A stretch of DNA of 64,000 nucleotides from an uncultured Lachnospiraceae bacterium (lineage in GTDB: Bacteria; Bacillota; Clostridia; Lachnospirales; Lachnospiraceae), in the NCBI GenBank assembly GCA_910583605.1, contig CAJTXN010000014.1:1-64000 (forward strand). Direction: 5' to 3'. The notes below the pieces were generated by a model. The model did not search any database. It was given only the letters and a program-made list of their open reading frames with translations, and had not been told where the DNA came from. Both the position numbers and the translations under genes were made by a program. Every line of letters starts with the position of its first letter. Within the stretch, counting starts at the first letter, position 1. Shown one piece after another: positions 9,085-18,488 of the stretch.

Positions 9085-10017
9085 ATGGATTCATGGTATA
9101 AGGAACTGGTATCTATAGCAGGAAATCAATGCGTAAGCCGGGAAGAGGATATGATCAGGCATACTTCGTTCCGGGCTGGCGGCAGGGCAAAATATTTTGT
9201 GCAGCCGGAGGATAAGGAAACGGTAATTGCTCTCATCCGGCTTCATTCGGAACATCAAATGCCTTACTATATTATGGGAAACGGCAGTAATCTGTTGGTG
9301 TCGGACAGCGGATATGACGGTACGATAATAAAAATAGGCAGCGGATTGGACCGGGTGTCTGTGGACGGTCAGGTTATTTATGCGGAAAGCGGGGCCATGG
9401 TGGCAAAAGCAGCCTTACTGGCGGCCCGCCATTCCTTGTCCGGTATGGAATTTGCAGCCGGAATTCCGGGAAGTATAGGCGGAGCCGCTGCCATGAATGC
9501 GGGAGCTTACGGTGGGGAAATAAAAGATATTTTTATCGAAGCCGAGGCGGCGGACCGGTCAGGAAATATTGTTGTCCTGAAAAAAGCGGATATGGAATTC
9601 GGATACAGAACCAGTGTGCTCCAGTCCGGTGAATATGTGGTGTTATCCGTAAAATTAGGGCTGAATTCCGGCAAAGCAGAGGAAATCAGCGAAAAAATGA
9701 ATGAATATATGACGGCAAGAAAGGAAAAACAGCCGTTGGAATTTCCCAGTGCGGGAAGTACGTTTAAACGTCCGGAGGGACATTTTGCGGGAAAACTGAT
9801 CATGGATGCCGGACTGGCAGGATACAGTGTGGGAGGAGCCTGTGTTTCGGAAAAACACTGCGGATTTGTAATCAATAAATCCGGCGCTACTGCAGAGGAT
9901 ATTCTGACACTTATGGAAGATGTCAGAAAAATTGTATATGAGAGATTCGGAGTAATATTGGAACCTGAGGTAAAAATTATAGGAAACAGGATTTGGAGGC
10001 AGCTATGCGATTTGTAA
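9085..10017 (+). CDS. murB: UDP-N-acetylenolpyruvoylglucosamine reductase
   Basis: MurB reduces UDP-GlcNAc-enolpyruvate to UDP-MurNAc with NADPH and FAD in peptidoglycan precursor synthesis. At 310 residues it has the FAD-binding YIMGNGSNLLVSDSGYDG near 52-69, AAGIPGSIGGAAAMNAGAYGG near 125-145, GYRTSVLQ near 173, the catalytic-Ser segment PSAGSTFKRP near 222-231, and the C-terminal Glu segment LEPEVKIIG. The ATG follows AGGAAGG, 14 bp after the ROK gene. Its 3' end overlaps rapZ by 13 bp, which suggests coupling. Confidence 0.97.
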   Translation: MDSWYKELVSIAGNQCVSREEDMIRHTSFRAGGRAKYFVQPEDKETVIALIRLHSEHQMPYYIMGNGSNLLVSDSGYDGTIIKIGSGLDRVSVDGQVIYAESGAMVAKAALLAARHSLSGMEFAAGIPGSIGGAAAMNAGAYGGEIKDIFIEAEAADRSGNIVVLKKADMEFGYRTSVLQSGEYVVLSVKLGLNSGKAEEISEKMNEYMTARKEKQPLEFPSAGSTFKRPEGHFAGKLIMDAGLAGYSVGGACVSEKHCGFVINKSGATAEDILTLMEDVRKIVYERFGVILEPEVKIIGNRIWRQLCDL

Positions 10018-10865
10018 TCATTACCGGTATGTCAGGTGCGGGAAAAAGTTCGGCGTTGAAAATGCTGGAGGATAATAATTTTTTCTGTGTGGATAATCTG
10101 CCCATTGAACTGATCATTAAATTTGCGGAACTGACCTTTAACAATTCATCGGATAAAAACAGAGATGTTGCATTGGGACTGGATATACGGAGCGGTCAGG
10201 CGCTGCAGGAACTGGAGGAAGTTCTGGATCAGATGACTGCGCTGAAATATTCTTATGAGATATTATTTCTGGATGCCAATGACGAAACACTGATCAAGCG
10301 TTTTAAGGAAACCAGAAGAGCCCATCCGTTGGCGCCGGAGGGCAGGGTGGATGAAGGGATTGCTTTGGAACGAAAGGAACTGGATTTTTTAAGAAGCCGG
10401 GCGGATTACATAATTGATACCAGCCGTCTGCTGACCAGGGAACTGAAACTGGAAGTTGAGAATATTTTTATACGGAATTATAAATTTAATAATCTGTTTG
10501 TTACAATTTTATCCTTTGGATTTAAATATGGAATTCCGTCGGATGCCGATTTGATTTTTGATGTCAGATTTATGCCGAATCCATATTATATAGAAGAATT
10601 AAAAGTACAGACGGGAAATGATGAAGCCGTAAAGGAATATGTTATGAATTCCGGGGTTTCCAAAGAATTTTTAAAAAAACTGGAAGATATGATAGAATTC
10701 CTGATACCAAACTATATTGCGGAAGGCAAAAACCAGCTTGTGATCGGTATCGGGTGTACAGGCGGAAAACACCGTTCCGTGACGGTTGCCAATGCCATAT
10801 ATGAAAAATTGTCAGAGGACAAAGATATCGGTATCAAGGTAACCCATCGGGATATAGCTTTATAA
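10005..10865 (+). CDS. rapZ: RNase adapter protein RapZ / YvcJ nucleotide-binding protein
   Basis: This P-loop protein has 286 residues. Family members bind nucleotides, and in Bacillus YvcJ lies in the yvcJ-yvcK-whiA-crh cluster. Visible are Walker A GMSGAGKS (8-15), FVTILSFGFKYGIP and DLIFDVRFMPNPYY in the middle, and the C-terminal GIGCTGGKHRSV. ATG 10005 is chosen because GGAGG at 9995-9999 sits just before it and because it gives the canonical N-terminus MRFVIITGMSG; a TTG at 9993 is less likely. It overlaps murB by 13 bp and precedes whiA. Confidence 0.95.
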   Translation: MRFVIITGMSGAGKSSALKMLEDNNFFCVDNLPIELIIKFAELTFNNSSDKNRDVALGLDIRSGQALQELEEVLDQMTALKYSYEILFLDANDETLIKRFKETRRAHPLAPEGRVDEGIALERKELDFLRSRADYIIDTSRLLTRELKLEVENIFIRNYKFNNLFVTILSFGFKYGIPSDADLIFDVRFMPNPYYIEELKVQTGNDEAVKEYVMNSGVSKEFLKKLEDMIEFLIPNYIAEGKNQLVIGIGCTGGKHRSVTVANAIYEKLSEDKDIGIKVTHRDIAL

Positions 10866-10898
10866 GAGGGAAGCCTGCGGATATGCGGAGGTATAGAA

Positions 10899-11867
10899 AT
10901 GTCATTTTCAGGTAAGGTAAAGGATGAACTGTCCAGGCAGAGTACCGCTGCCAGACACTGCCAGATTGCAGAGATTGCTGCAATCATCAGTCTGTGCGGC
11001 CGGATTCAGATATCTGCGAATGAAACCTATATGGTAAAAATTCACACGGAAAATATTGCCGTTGCGAGAAAGTACTTTACATTATTGAAAAAAACATATA
11101 ATATAGATACGGAAATTTCCATACGCCGCAGCAAGAGGCAGGCAAAAAACAGTGTGTATACCGTGGCTGTGCTGAATCACCGGAATGCAGTCCGGATACT
11201 GCAGTCCTGCAGACTGATGGATGCCGGCGGTGAGATTAAGGAAAATCTGTCATTAACAGATAATCTCATCGTACAGAAGGACTGCTGTAAGCGTGCTTTT
11301 ATACGCGGAGCATTTCTTTCTTCAGGTTCCATCAGCGCACCGGAGAAGTTTTACCACTTTGAAATTGTATGTGCCGCATATGAAAAAGCGGTTCAGCTGC
11401 AGAAAATGATATTAAGTTTTCAAATTGATGCGAAAATAGTTGAAAGAAAGCGACATTATGTGGTATATATAAAAGAGGGCTCCGGAATCGTGGACATTCT
11501 GAATGTGATGGAAGCCCATGTGGCGTTAATGGATCTGGAAAATGTTAGAATATTAAAAGAGATGCGCAACACCGTAAACCGCAAGGTAAACTGCGAGACG
11601 GCGAATCTTAAGAAAACAGTTTCCGCTGCCGTAAAACAGATTGAGGATATCCAATATATCCGGGATACCATAGGATTGGAAAAATTGTCAGAGGGATTGG
11701 AAGAAATTGCCCGGCTGCGATTGGAACATCCGGATGCATCTCTGAAAGAACTGGGAGAGATGCTCTCACCTGCCGTAGGAAAATCAGGAGTAAATCACAG
11801 ATTGCGGAAAATCAGTGAAATTGCAACTGACCTTCGGGGAAATAATAAAATATCTGTTTCGGAATAG
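10899..11867 (+). CDS. whiA: DNA-binding protein WhiA
   Basis: WhiA is a conserved Gram-positive protein linked to division and, in Streptomyces, sporulation. The 322 residues show an N-terminal WhiA domain (MSFSGKVKDELSR), a LAGLIDADG-like core in which RAFIRGAFLSSGSIS is visible near 128-142, and a C-terminal helix-turn-helix region ending PAVGKSGVNHRLRKISEIA. It lies between rapZ and a Crh-like gene, the same neighbourhood as yvcJ-whiA-crh in Bacillus, although yvcK is missing here. GGAGG lies upstream of the ATG. Confidence 0.95.
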   Translation: MSFSGKVKDELSRQSTAARHCQIAEIAAIISLCGRIQISANETYMVKIHTENIAVARKYFTLLKKTYNIDTEISIRRSKRQAKNSVYTVAVLNHRNAVRILQSCRLMDAGGEIKENLSLTDNLIVQKDCCKRAFIRGAFLSSGSISAPEKFYHFEIVCAAYEKAVQLQKMILSFQIDAKIVERKRHYVVYIKEGSGIVDILNVMEAHVALMDLENVRILKEMRNTVNRKVNCETANLKKTVSAAVKQIEDIQYIRDTIGLEKLSEGLEEIARLRLEHPDASLKELGEMLSPAVGKSGVNHRLRKISEIATDLRGNNKISVSE

Positions 11868-11895
11868 CAGATAAAAGAAAGGCATGGAAAGTATT

Positions 11896-12159
11896 ATGAT
11901 ATCGAAAGACATGACAATTGAGATTAAGACCGGACTGGAAGCCAGACCGGTAGCTGTATTTGTTCAGGTAGCAAGTCAGTTCGAAAGTAAGATTTATGTT
12001 GAGTATGAAAGTAAGAAAGTGAATGCAAAGAGCATTATGGGTATGATGACATTAGGACTGGGCGCAGGTGAAAAAGTAGTCATATCTGCAGATGGTGAAG
12101 ATGAAGAAGCTGCTATCAAAAGCATAGAAAAATATTTGAGCAGCAACGATGCCCAATAA
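11896..12159 (+). CDS. Crh-like HPr-family protein (no His15)
   Basis: An HPr-fold protein of 87 residues. With the start at 11896 it aligns without gaps to the Bacillus Crh N-terminus: T12-G13-L14 is followed by Glu at position 15 instead of the phosphorylatable His of HPr (GLEARP rather than GLHARP). The Ser46 site is kept (VNAKSIMGMM, Ser at 46). It should therefore be regulated by HPrK at Ser46 but be unable to pass phosphate in the PTS. Crh of Bacillus has Gln at 15. An upstream ATG at 11884 would add four residues and has a worse ribosome-site spacing. The whiA-adjacent position supports the Crh assignment. Confidence 0.85.
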   Translation: MISKDMTIEIKTGLEARPVAVFVQVASQFESKIYVEYESKKVNAKSIMGMMTLGLGAGEKVVISADGEDEEAAIKSIEKYLSSNDAQ

Positions 12160-12177
12160 TAGATCAGAACGTTAAAA

Positions 12178-12228
12178 CGGTTGTGTATGCGGCAGTTTGT
12201 TTTATACCGCATACGTGACCGCTTTTTT
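12178..12228 (+). terminator. Rho-independent terminator after the crh-like gene
   Basis: A 15-bp stem (CGGTTGTGTATGCGG with CCGCATACGTGACCG, including G-U pairs) is followed by C and six T. It separates the ftsH-crh run from dnaE. Confidence 0.85.
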
Positions 12229-12276
12229 ATCATATAGGAAAGTGTTCCATAAAATTACGAAAGGTCTGGTTAACAT

Positions 12277-15200
12277 ATGGCATTTACACATTTGCACGTG
12301 CATACGGAATACAGTCTGCTGGACGGTTCCTGCAAAATTAAGGAAATCGCAGAGCGGGCAAAAGAACTGGGCATGGATAGTCTGGCAATCACCGACCATG
12401 GCGTTATGTACGGTGTTATTGATTTCTACAGGGCGGCAAAAGCAGCAGGAGTGAAGCCTGTCATCGGCTGCGAAGTATATGTGGCTCCCGGTTCCCGGTT
12501 TGATAAAGAAACCGGGAATAACGAAGAAAAATATTATCATCTGGTATTACTGGCTGAAAATAATACCGGTTATTCCAATCTGATGAAAATTGTATCAAAG
12601 GCATTTGTGGAAGGATTTTACTATAAACCCCGTGTGGATTATGAACTGCTGAAAGAATACGGGGAAGGAATCATAGCATTAAGTGCCTGCCTGGCAGGGG
12701 AGGTACAGCGGTATCTTTCAAGAGGCTTTTATGAGGAAGGAAAAAAGGCGGCATTAAAATATCAGGAGATTTTCGGAAAAGGAAATTTTTTTCTGGAATT
12801 ACAGGACCACGGAATACCGGAACAAAAAGCGGTGAATTCCGGCCTTTTACGGATGAGTAAGGAATTGGGGATTGAGCTGGTGGCAACCAATGACGTTCAT
12901 TACATAAATGCAGAGGATGCACAGGCCCATGATATCCTGTTATGCATCCAGACGCAGAAAAAGGTGCAGGATGAAGACCGGATGCGGTATGAAGGCGGTC
13001 AGTATTATCTGAAATCGGAAGAAGAAATGAAAGCATTGTTTCCTTATGCGTTAGAAGCTTTGGAGAATACCCATAAAATCGCAGAGCGATGCAATGTGGA
13101 AATCGAATTTGGCGTGACAAAACTTCCGAGATATGATGTGCCGGAGGGATACACTTCCTGGGAATATCTGAATCATTTATGTTATAAGGGATTACATAAA
13201 AAATATCCGGCGGCGGAACAGGCTTTGGAGGAACGGCTGAAATACGAGCTGGAGACCATTCAAACCATGGGATATGTAGACTATTTCCTGATCGTATGGG
13301 ATTTTATTAATTATGCAAAACAGAACCATATCATGGTAGGGCCGGGCCGGGGCTCGGCGGCAGGCAGCATTGTATCTTATTGTCTGGGCATTACGGATAT
13401 TGACCCGATGAAATATGATCTGCTGTTTGAGCGTTTTTTAAATCCGGAACGTGTATCCATGCCGGATATTGACGTGGATTTCTGTTATGAAAGGCGTCAG
13501 GAAGTGATTGATTATGTGGTGGAAAAATACGGCAAGGACCGGGTGGTGCAGATTGTCACCTTTGGAACCCTGGCGCCCAGAAACTGTATCCGGGATGTGG
13601 GACGGGCTCTGGATTTGCCGTATGCCACGGTGGATACCGTTGCCAAAATGATTCCGAATGAAATCGGTATTACCATTGAAAAGGCGCTGAATGGCAATTT
13701 TGATTTACGAAATCTGTATCAGGGCGATGAAGAAATAAAATATCTGATTGATATGGCAAAGCGTCTGGAGGGGCTTCCAAGGCATACCTCCATGCATGCC
13801 GCCGGCGTAGTGATCAGTCAGAAGTCGGTGGATGAATATGTACCGCTGTCCAGAGCTTCGGACGGAACCATAGTGACACAGTTTGTTATGACTACACTGG
13901 AGGAACTGGGACTGTTAAAAATGGATTTTCTGGGACTGCGAACCCTGACCGTGATTCAGAATGCCGTAAAGTTTGCGGAAAAATCCAAAGGCATAAAACT
14001 GGACATGAATAACATTGATTATAATGATAAGGCGGTGCTGGACTATATCGGAACCGGAAAGACCGATGGTATATTCCAGCTTGAAAGCGGCGGAATGAAA
14101 GGGTTTATGAAGGAATTAAAACCCCGGAACCTGGAAGATATCATTGCGGGAATATCCCTTTACCGTCCCGGTCCCATGGATTTTATTCCGAAATATCTGG
14201 AGGGTAAGAATAATTCTGAAAGCATTACATATGATTGTCCCCAGCTTGAGAAAATCCTGAAACCTACTTATGGCTGTATCGTTTATCAGGAACAGGTTAT
14301 GCAGATCGTGCGGGAACTGGCAGGATATACGCTGGGCAGAAGCGACCTGGTCCGAAGGGCCATGTCCAAGAAAAAGGCCAGTGTAATGGAAAAAGAGCAG
14401 CATAACTTTGTATACGGTAATGAGGAAGAGGGAGTAAAGGGCTGTATCGCAAACGGTATCAGCGAGGAAATTGCGGTTAAGATATACAATGATATGATGG
14501 ATTTTGCGAAATATGCGTTTAACAAATCCCATGCGGCAGCCTATGCGGTAGTGTCCTATCAGACCGCATATCTGAAATATTACTATCCGGTGGAATTTAT
14601 GGCTGCCCTTATGACTTCTGTTATTGATAATACCGCAAAGGTATCGGAATATATCATGGCTTCGAGAAACCTTGGAATCCGAATCTTACCGCCGGATATC
14701 AATGAAGGAGAAAGCGGATTTTCCGTTTCGGAAAATGCCATCCGGTATGGATTAAGTGCTTTAAAAAGTGTGGGGCATACGGTAATTGATATTGTGGTCC
14801 GGGAACGGGAGGCCAACGGAAAATTTAAAAATCTGACGGATTTTGCCACCCGGTTATCTGGCAGAGAAGTGAACAAACGGACCGTTGAAAGTTTTATTAA
14901 AGCGGGGGCGTTTGACAGTCTGGAAGGAAACCGCAGACAGCTGATGCAGGTATATAATTCAGTGCTGGATCAGGTCAATGAGGATAAAAAGAAGTCAATC
15001 ACCGGTCAGATGTCTTTATTTGATCTGGTTCCGGAAGAAGAAAAATCCGCATACGAAATCAGTCTGCCGAATGTGGAAGAATACAGCAGGGAGGAACTGC
15101 TGGCATTTGAAAAAGAAGTATTGGGTATTTATGTATCGGGTCATCCGCTGGAGGAATATGAGGAAAAATGGAGTAAAAATATTACTGCACAGACCAGGGA

Positions 15201-15744
15201 TTTTGTACCGGATGAAGAGGGAAAGACCACTGTTGCGGATAATGAACCGGTAATCATAGGAGGAATGATAACCAATATAACAATAAAACCCACTAAGACC
15301 GGAAAGACCATGGCATTTCTCACGCTGGAAGATTTGGTGGGGACCATTGAAGTAATTGTATTTCCGAATATATTTGAGCGGCAGCGCTATATGATTCAGA
15401 ACGATGCAAAAGTTTTTATTAAAGGAAAGGTATCTCTGGGGGATGATGAACAAGGGAAAGTAATCTGTGACAGGATCATTGAATTTTCAAAGGTTCCCAG
15501 GGAATTATGGATACAGTTTCAGGATAAGGAAGCATATCTGGATAAAGAAAAAGAATTATTTTCCCTGCTGGAGGAATCCGACGGCAATGATACCGTGATC
15601 ATTTACTGTAAAACAGAGAAGGCGAAGAAGATACTGCCGGAACGCTGGCGCATCCATGCGGATAAAGCACTGGTAAAAAGAATCGGGCTGGAATTTGGAG
15701 AGAATAATGTAAAAGTTGTTGAAAAAAATATTGAAAACAATTGA
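12277..15744 (+). CDS. dnaE: DNA polymerase III alpha subunit
   Basis: A replicative C-family polymerase subunit of 1155 residues, the DnaE length. It starts with a PHP domain (FTHLHVHTEYSLLDGSC, residues 3-19). The palm has GPGRGSAAGS near 352-361 and catalytic aspartates in PDIDVDF near 393-399. The thumb/fingers include SMHAAGVVIS. A tandem helix-hairpin-helix region lies near 830-880 and an OB-fold near 985-1060 (VIIGGMITNITIKPTKTGK). There is no DnaQ-like exonuclease insert, so it is DnaE and not PolC. It starts after the terminator at 12178-12228. Confidence 0.97.
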   Translation: MAFTHLHVHTEYSLLDGSCKIKEIAERAKELGMDSLAITDHGVMYGVIDFYRAAKAAGVKPVIGCEVYVAPGSRFDKETGNNEEKYYHLVLLAENNTGYSNLMKIVSKAFVEGFYYKPRVDYELLKEYGEGIIALSACLAGEVQRYLSRGFYEEGKKAALKYQEIFGKGNFFLELQDHGIPEQKAVNSGLLRMSKELGIELVATNDVHYINAEDAQAHDILLCIQTQKKVQDEDRMRYEGGQYYLKSEEEMKALFPYALEALENTHKIAERCNVEIEFGVTKLPRYDVPEGYTSWEYLNHLCYKGLHKKYPAAEQALEERLKYELETIQTMGYVDYFLIVWDFINYAKQNHIMVGPGRGSAAGSIVSYCLGITDIDPMKYDLLFERFLNPERVSMPDIDVDFCYERRQEVIDYVVEKYGKDRVVQIVTFGTLAPRNCIRDVGRALDLPYATVDTVAKMIPNEIGITIEKALNGNFDLRNLYQGDEEIKYLIDMAKRLEGLPRHTSMHAAGVVISQKSVDEYVPLSRASDGTIVTQFVMTTLEELGLLKMDFLGLRTLTVIQNAVKFAEKSKGIKLDMNNIDYNDKAVLDYIGTGKTDGIFQLESGGMKGFMKELKPRNLEDIIAGISLYRPGPMDFIPKYLEGKNNSESITYDCPQLEKILKPTYGCIVYQEQVMQIVRELAGYTLGRSDLVRRAMSKKKASVMEKEQHNFVYGNEEEGVKGCIANGISEEIAVKIYNDMMDFAKYAFNKSHAAAYAVVSYQTAYLKYYYPVEFMAALMTSVIDNTAKVSEYIMASRNLGIRILPPDINEGESGFSVSENAIRYGLSALKSVGHTVIDIVVREREANGKFKNLTDFATRLSGREVNKRTVESFIKAGAFDSLEGNRRQLMQVYNSVLDQVNEDKKKSITGQMSLFDLVPEEEKSAYEISLPNVEEYSREELLAFEKEVLGIYVSGHPLEEYEEKWSKNITAQTRDFVPDEEGKTTVADNEPVIIGGMITNITIKPTKTGKTMAFLTLEDLVGTIEVIVFPNIFERQRYMIQNDAKVFIKGKVSLGDDEQGKVICDRIIEFSKVPRELWIQFQDKEAYLDKEKELFSLLEESDGNDTVIIYCKTEKAKKILPERWRIHADKALVKRIGLEFGENNVKVVEKNIENN

Positions 15745-15851
15745 AAAATGAATTACAATAGGAATCAATGTTTTTATATTAAAAAGACTTCCTGATTTAT
15801 GTGTATGATTGAGAAAAAGAATATATGAGAAAGATTAATGGAGGAATTATC

Positions 15852-16826
15852 ATGTCAAATGAAATTAAGACAATCGGTGTACTTACAAGCGGAGGTGATG
15901 CTCCGGGAATGAACGCTGCCATTCGTGCAGTTGTCAGAACAGCATTATCAAAGGGCCTCAGGGTAAAGGGGATCATGAGAGGATACGCAGGACTTCTTAA
16001 TGAAGAGATCATCGACATGGACGCCAGAAGCGTATCTGATATCATTCAGAAAGGCGGAACCATTCTCTATACGGCCAGATGCGAAGAGTTCCGTACAGCA
16101 GAAGGACAGCAGAAGGGCGCCGAAATATGCAGAAAATACGGAATCGACGGACTTGTCGTAATCGGCGGAGACGGTTCCTTTCAGGGAGCACAGAAGCTTT
16201 CCCATCTGGGAATCAATACCATAGGCGTGCCGGGAACCATTGACCTTGATATTGCATGTACGGATTATACCATTGGATTTGATACTGCGGTAAACACTGC
16301 CATGGAAGCCATTGACAAAATCCGTGATACGTCTACATCTCATGAGAGATGCAGCGTAATTGAAGTTATGGGCCGCAGAGCCGGATATATCGCATTGTGG
16401 TGTGGCATTGCCAATGGTGCGGAAGACATTCTGTTGCCGGAGCGCTATGACGGTGATGAGTCAAAGCTGATCGAACATATTAAAGACACCAAAAAGAAGG
16501 GTAAAAAGCATCATATTGTAATCAATGCGGAAGGTATCGGTGATTCCCAGAAACTGGCGGAGAAGATTGAAGCGGAAACAGGTATGGAGACCAGAGCTAC
16601 GATTCTCGGACATATGCAGCGCGGCGGAAGCCCGACTTGTAAAGACAGGGTATATGCTTCTCTGATGGGTGCATATGCGGTTGATCTGTTATGTGAAGGA
16701 AAGAGTAACCGGGTAGTTGCATATGCCCATGGTGATTATGTGGACTATGAAATTGATGAAGCGCTTGCCATGCAGAAGGATATTTCGGAATATCAGTTCA
16801 ATGTGAGCAAGAATCTCGCAAGATAA
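15852..16826 (+). CDS. pfkA: ATP-dependent 6-phosphofructokinase
   Basis: Pfk phosphorylates fructose 6-phosphate in glycolysis. From ATG 15852, preceded by GGAGG at 15840-15844, it has 324 residues, near the bacterial norm. Motifs include the ATP site LTSGGDAPGMNAAIR (11-25), GGDGSFQGA near 103, the catalytic segment GTIDLDIACTDYTIGFDTA near 127-145, in which the usual PGTIDND reads PGTIDLD, and GHMQRGGSP near 250. Asp replaced by Leu next to the catalytic Asp (NDI to LDI) is worth noting. An in-frame ATG nine codons upstream lacks a ribosome site. Confidence 0.95.
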   Translation: MSNEIKTIGVLTSGGDAPGMNAAIRAVVRTALSKGLRVKGIMRGYAGLLNEEIIDMDARSVSDIIQKGGTILYTARCEEFRTAEGQQKGAEICRKYGIDGLVVIGGDGSFQGAQKLSHLGINTIGVPGTIDLDIACTDYTIGFDTAVNTAMEAIDKIRDTSTSHERCSVIEVMGRRAGYIALWCGIANGAEDILLPERYDGDESKLIEHIKDTKKKGKKHHIVINAEGIGDSQKLAEKIEAETGMETRATILGHMQRGGSPTCKDRVYASLMGAYAVDLLCEGKSNRVVAYAHGDYVDYEIDEALAMQKDISEYQFNVSKNLAR

Positions 16827-16832
16827 GCCTCT

Positions 16833-17651
16833 ATGATCAGTTCCATAAATAATTCACAGATAAAAAATATTCTGGCATTGAAAAATAAAGCAAAAGCAAG
16901 GCGGGAACAGGGATGTTTTATCGTGGAAGGTATACGGATGTTTACGGAAATACCGCAGGACTCTCTGGTTAAAACTTATATATCGGAATCGTTTTTTTTG
17001 GAAATGAACGGGAAGGACGAAGTAAACATAATGGAACCGGGAAGCTGTGAAGTGGTATCCGACCGGGTATTTCAGGCAATTTCGGATACGGTAACTCCAC
17101 AGGGAATACTGGCGGTTGTACGGCAGAATAACCGGAGTTTTGATCAAATACTGGATTGTGGACATTCTGCACAGAGTCATTGTTATATGGTACTTGAAAA
17201 CATTCAGGACCCCGGGAATCTGGGCACGATTATCCGGACTTCCGAGGGGGCCGGTGTCTCGGCGGTAATCATGAGCCGGAATACGGCGGATATCTATAAT
17301 CCCAAAGTTGTCCGTTCCACCATGGGTTCTGTTTTTCGGGTACCTTATGTATATGTGGAAGATTTGGAAGATGCCGTACGGAAAATGAAAGAGCGGGATA
17401 TAACCGTTTATGCGGCGCATCTGAAAGGAAAATCCGATTATGATGAAGGTGACTATACGAAACCTTCTGCTTTTCTGATCGGAAATGAGGGCAGCGGTTT
17501 AAGCGGGGCAATGACGGCACTGGCTGACCGGCTGATCCGGATACCCATGTGTGGACAGGTGGAATCCTTAAATGCAGCAAGTGCGGCAACGGTACTGATG
17601 TATGAATCTTATCGGCAGAACCGCAGAATCTGCCGCTGGATTGAAACGTAA
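16833..17651 (+). CDS. SpoU/TrmH-family RNA methyltransferase
   Basis: A SAM-dependent 2'-O-methyltransferase of the SPOUT class, 272 residues. The N-terminal substrate-binding part begins MISSINNSQIKNILALKNKA and has REQGCFIVEGIRMF near 24-37. The C-terminal knotted domain has motif 1 ENIQDPGNLGTIIRTSEGAG near 123-142, motif 2 IGNEGSGLS near 212-220, and motif 3 IPMCGQVESLNAASAATVL near 233-251. It starts 6 bp after pfkA, so it is probably cotranscribed. It is likely an rRNA (23S) methylase like RlmB; the target base cannot be read from sequence. Confidence 0.9.
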   Translation: MISSINNSQIKNILALKNKAKARREQGCFIVEGIRMFTEIPQDSLVKTYISESFFLEMNGKDEVNIMEPGSCEVVSDRVFQAISDTVTPQGILAVVRQNNRSFDQILDCGHSAQSHCYMVLENIQDPGNLGTIIRTSEGAGVSAVIMSRNTADIYNPKVVRSTMGSVFRVPYVYVEDLEDAVRKMKERDITVYAAHLKGKSDYDEGDYTKPSAFLIGNEGSGLSGAMTALADRLIRIPMCGQVESLNAASAATVLMYESYRQNRRICRWIET

Positions 17652-17684
17652 GCCATGGTTTCGGATATTAAAAAGGTTAAATAT

Positions 17685-17722
17685 AAAAAGGATATCAGCA
17701 ATAATCTGCTGATATCCTTTTT
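17685..17722. terminator. Bidirectional terminator between convergent genes
   Basis: AAAAAGGATATCAGCA (17685-17700) pairs perfectly with 17707-17722 around a 6-nt loop. The stem ends in A-runs and T-runs on opposite sides, so it can serve both the methyltransferase gene (+) and the DUF6465 gene (-). Confidence 0.85.
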
Positions 17723-17737
17723 CTGCAGGAAATTTAA

Positions 17738-18172
17738 TTATAATTCCACAAAATAATCTCCATTTGATAATCCGTTTACAACAAAGTAAGCTCTGTGTTC
17801 TTCAGGCTTAACATAAATCTCAATTGAGTTTATTTCATCAAGTTTGCCCTGGAATTTCTCTACCCATGCTGTTTTCACATTGGCAAGAATATCATCGGTG
17901 GCGATTTCCTTTCCGCTAAATTGAAGTATGTAACTAGGAGTAACTTCAACAGCTTTTTTTGCAGTTTTCTTTGCAGTTGTTGTAGTATTCGTCTCTGATG
18001 TCTTTTTGGTAGCTGCCTTTTTGGCAGTTGCAGTCTTTTTGGCAGCCGGTTTCTTTTCGGTTTCTGTTTTAACAGCTTTTACTTCTTCTTTTTTTGCCTC
18101 AACTGTTTCGTTTGCAGTAACGTTGGCAGCGGTCTTGGTATCTGCTGCACTTGTACTTAAACTTGATTTCAT
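17738..18172 (-). CDS. DUF6465-type protein with Lys/Ala/Thr-rich N-terminus
   Basis: From the ATG at 18172, preceded by AAGGAGGAA, the product has 144 residues. Residues 1-80 are low-complexity, with repeated K-K-T-A/A-K-K units (histone H1-like, very basic). The last 60 residues form a compact domain (YILQFSGKEIATDDILANVK, then the YVKPEEHRAYFVVNG region). I recognise the ending as the DUF6465 family of Lachnospiraceae; function unknown. The basic tail could bind nucleic acid, but that is inference. A longer frame starting at 18295 lacks a ribosome site. Confidence 0.75.
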   Translation of the reverse strand: MKSSLSTSAADTKTAANVTANETVEAKKEEVKAVKTETEKKPAAKKTATAKKAATKKTSETNTTTTAKKTAKKAVEVTPSYILQFSGKEIATDDILANVKTAWVEKFQGKLDEINSIEIYVKPEEHRAYFVVNGLSNGDYFVEL

Positions 18173-18387
18173 AATACATATTCCTCCTTGTTTAGGATAA
18201 CTCCTAGCTAGATAATAAACCTTTATCAGAATTTTTGCAACTATTTCCTGATTTTTCTTTAACAAATACCATATATTTTTATCGAAACAGGTCATTTTTA
18301 TACAAAATAGCTAAAAAATTAGTTATTAGAAGAGAGAAATTTGGTGATTGGTTAAATTATGGTCATAACTTTTAAAATCCGGGGGGG

Positions 18388-18416
18388 TTGACAAATACAG
18401 TCCTCTCTGTTAAAAT
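18388..18416 (+). promoter_or_regulatory. SigA-type promoter for the SleB-like hydrolase gene
   Basis: TTGACA (18388-18393) and TAAAAT (18411-18416) are 17 bp apart. They lie in the 316-bp spacer between the divergent DUF6465 and hydrolase genes, about 70 bp upstream of the hydrolase ATG. The spacer otherwise holds AT-rich sequence and a G-run just before the -35. Confidence 0.7.
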
Positions 18417-18488
18417 ACTTCCGTAATAAAATTTAACAAAAACGTAACAATTGCGAATAATAATCGTAATTATTTGTAGGAGGTTTTC

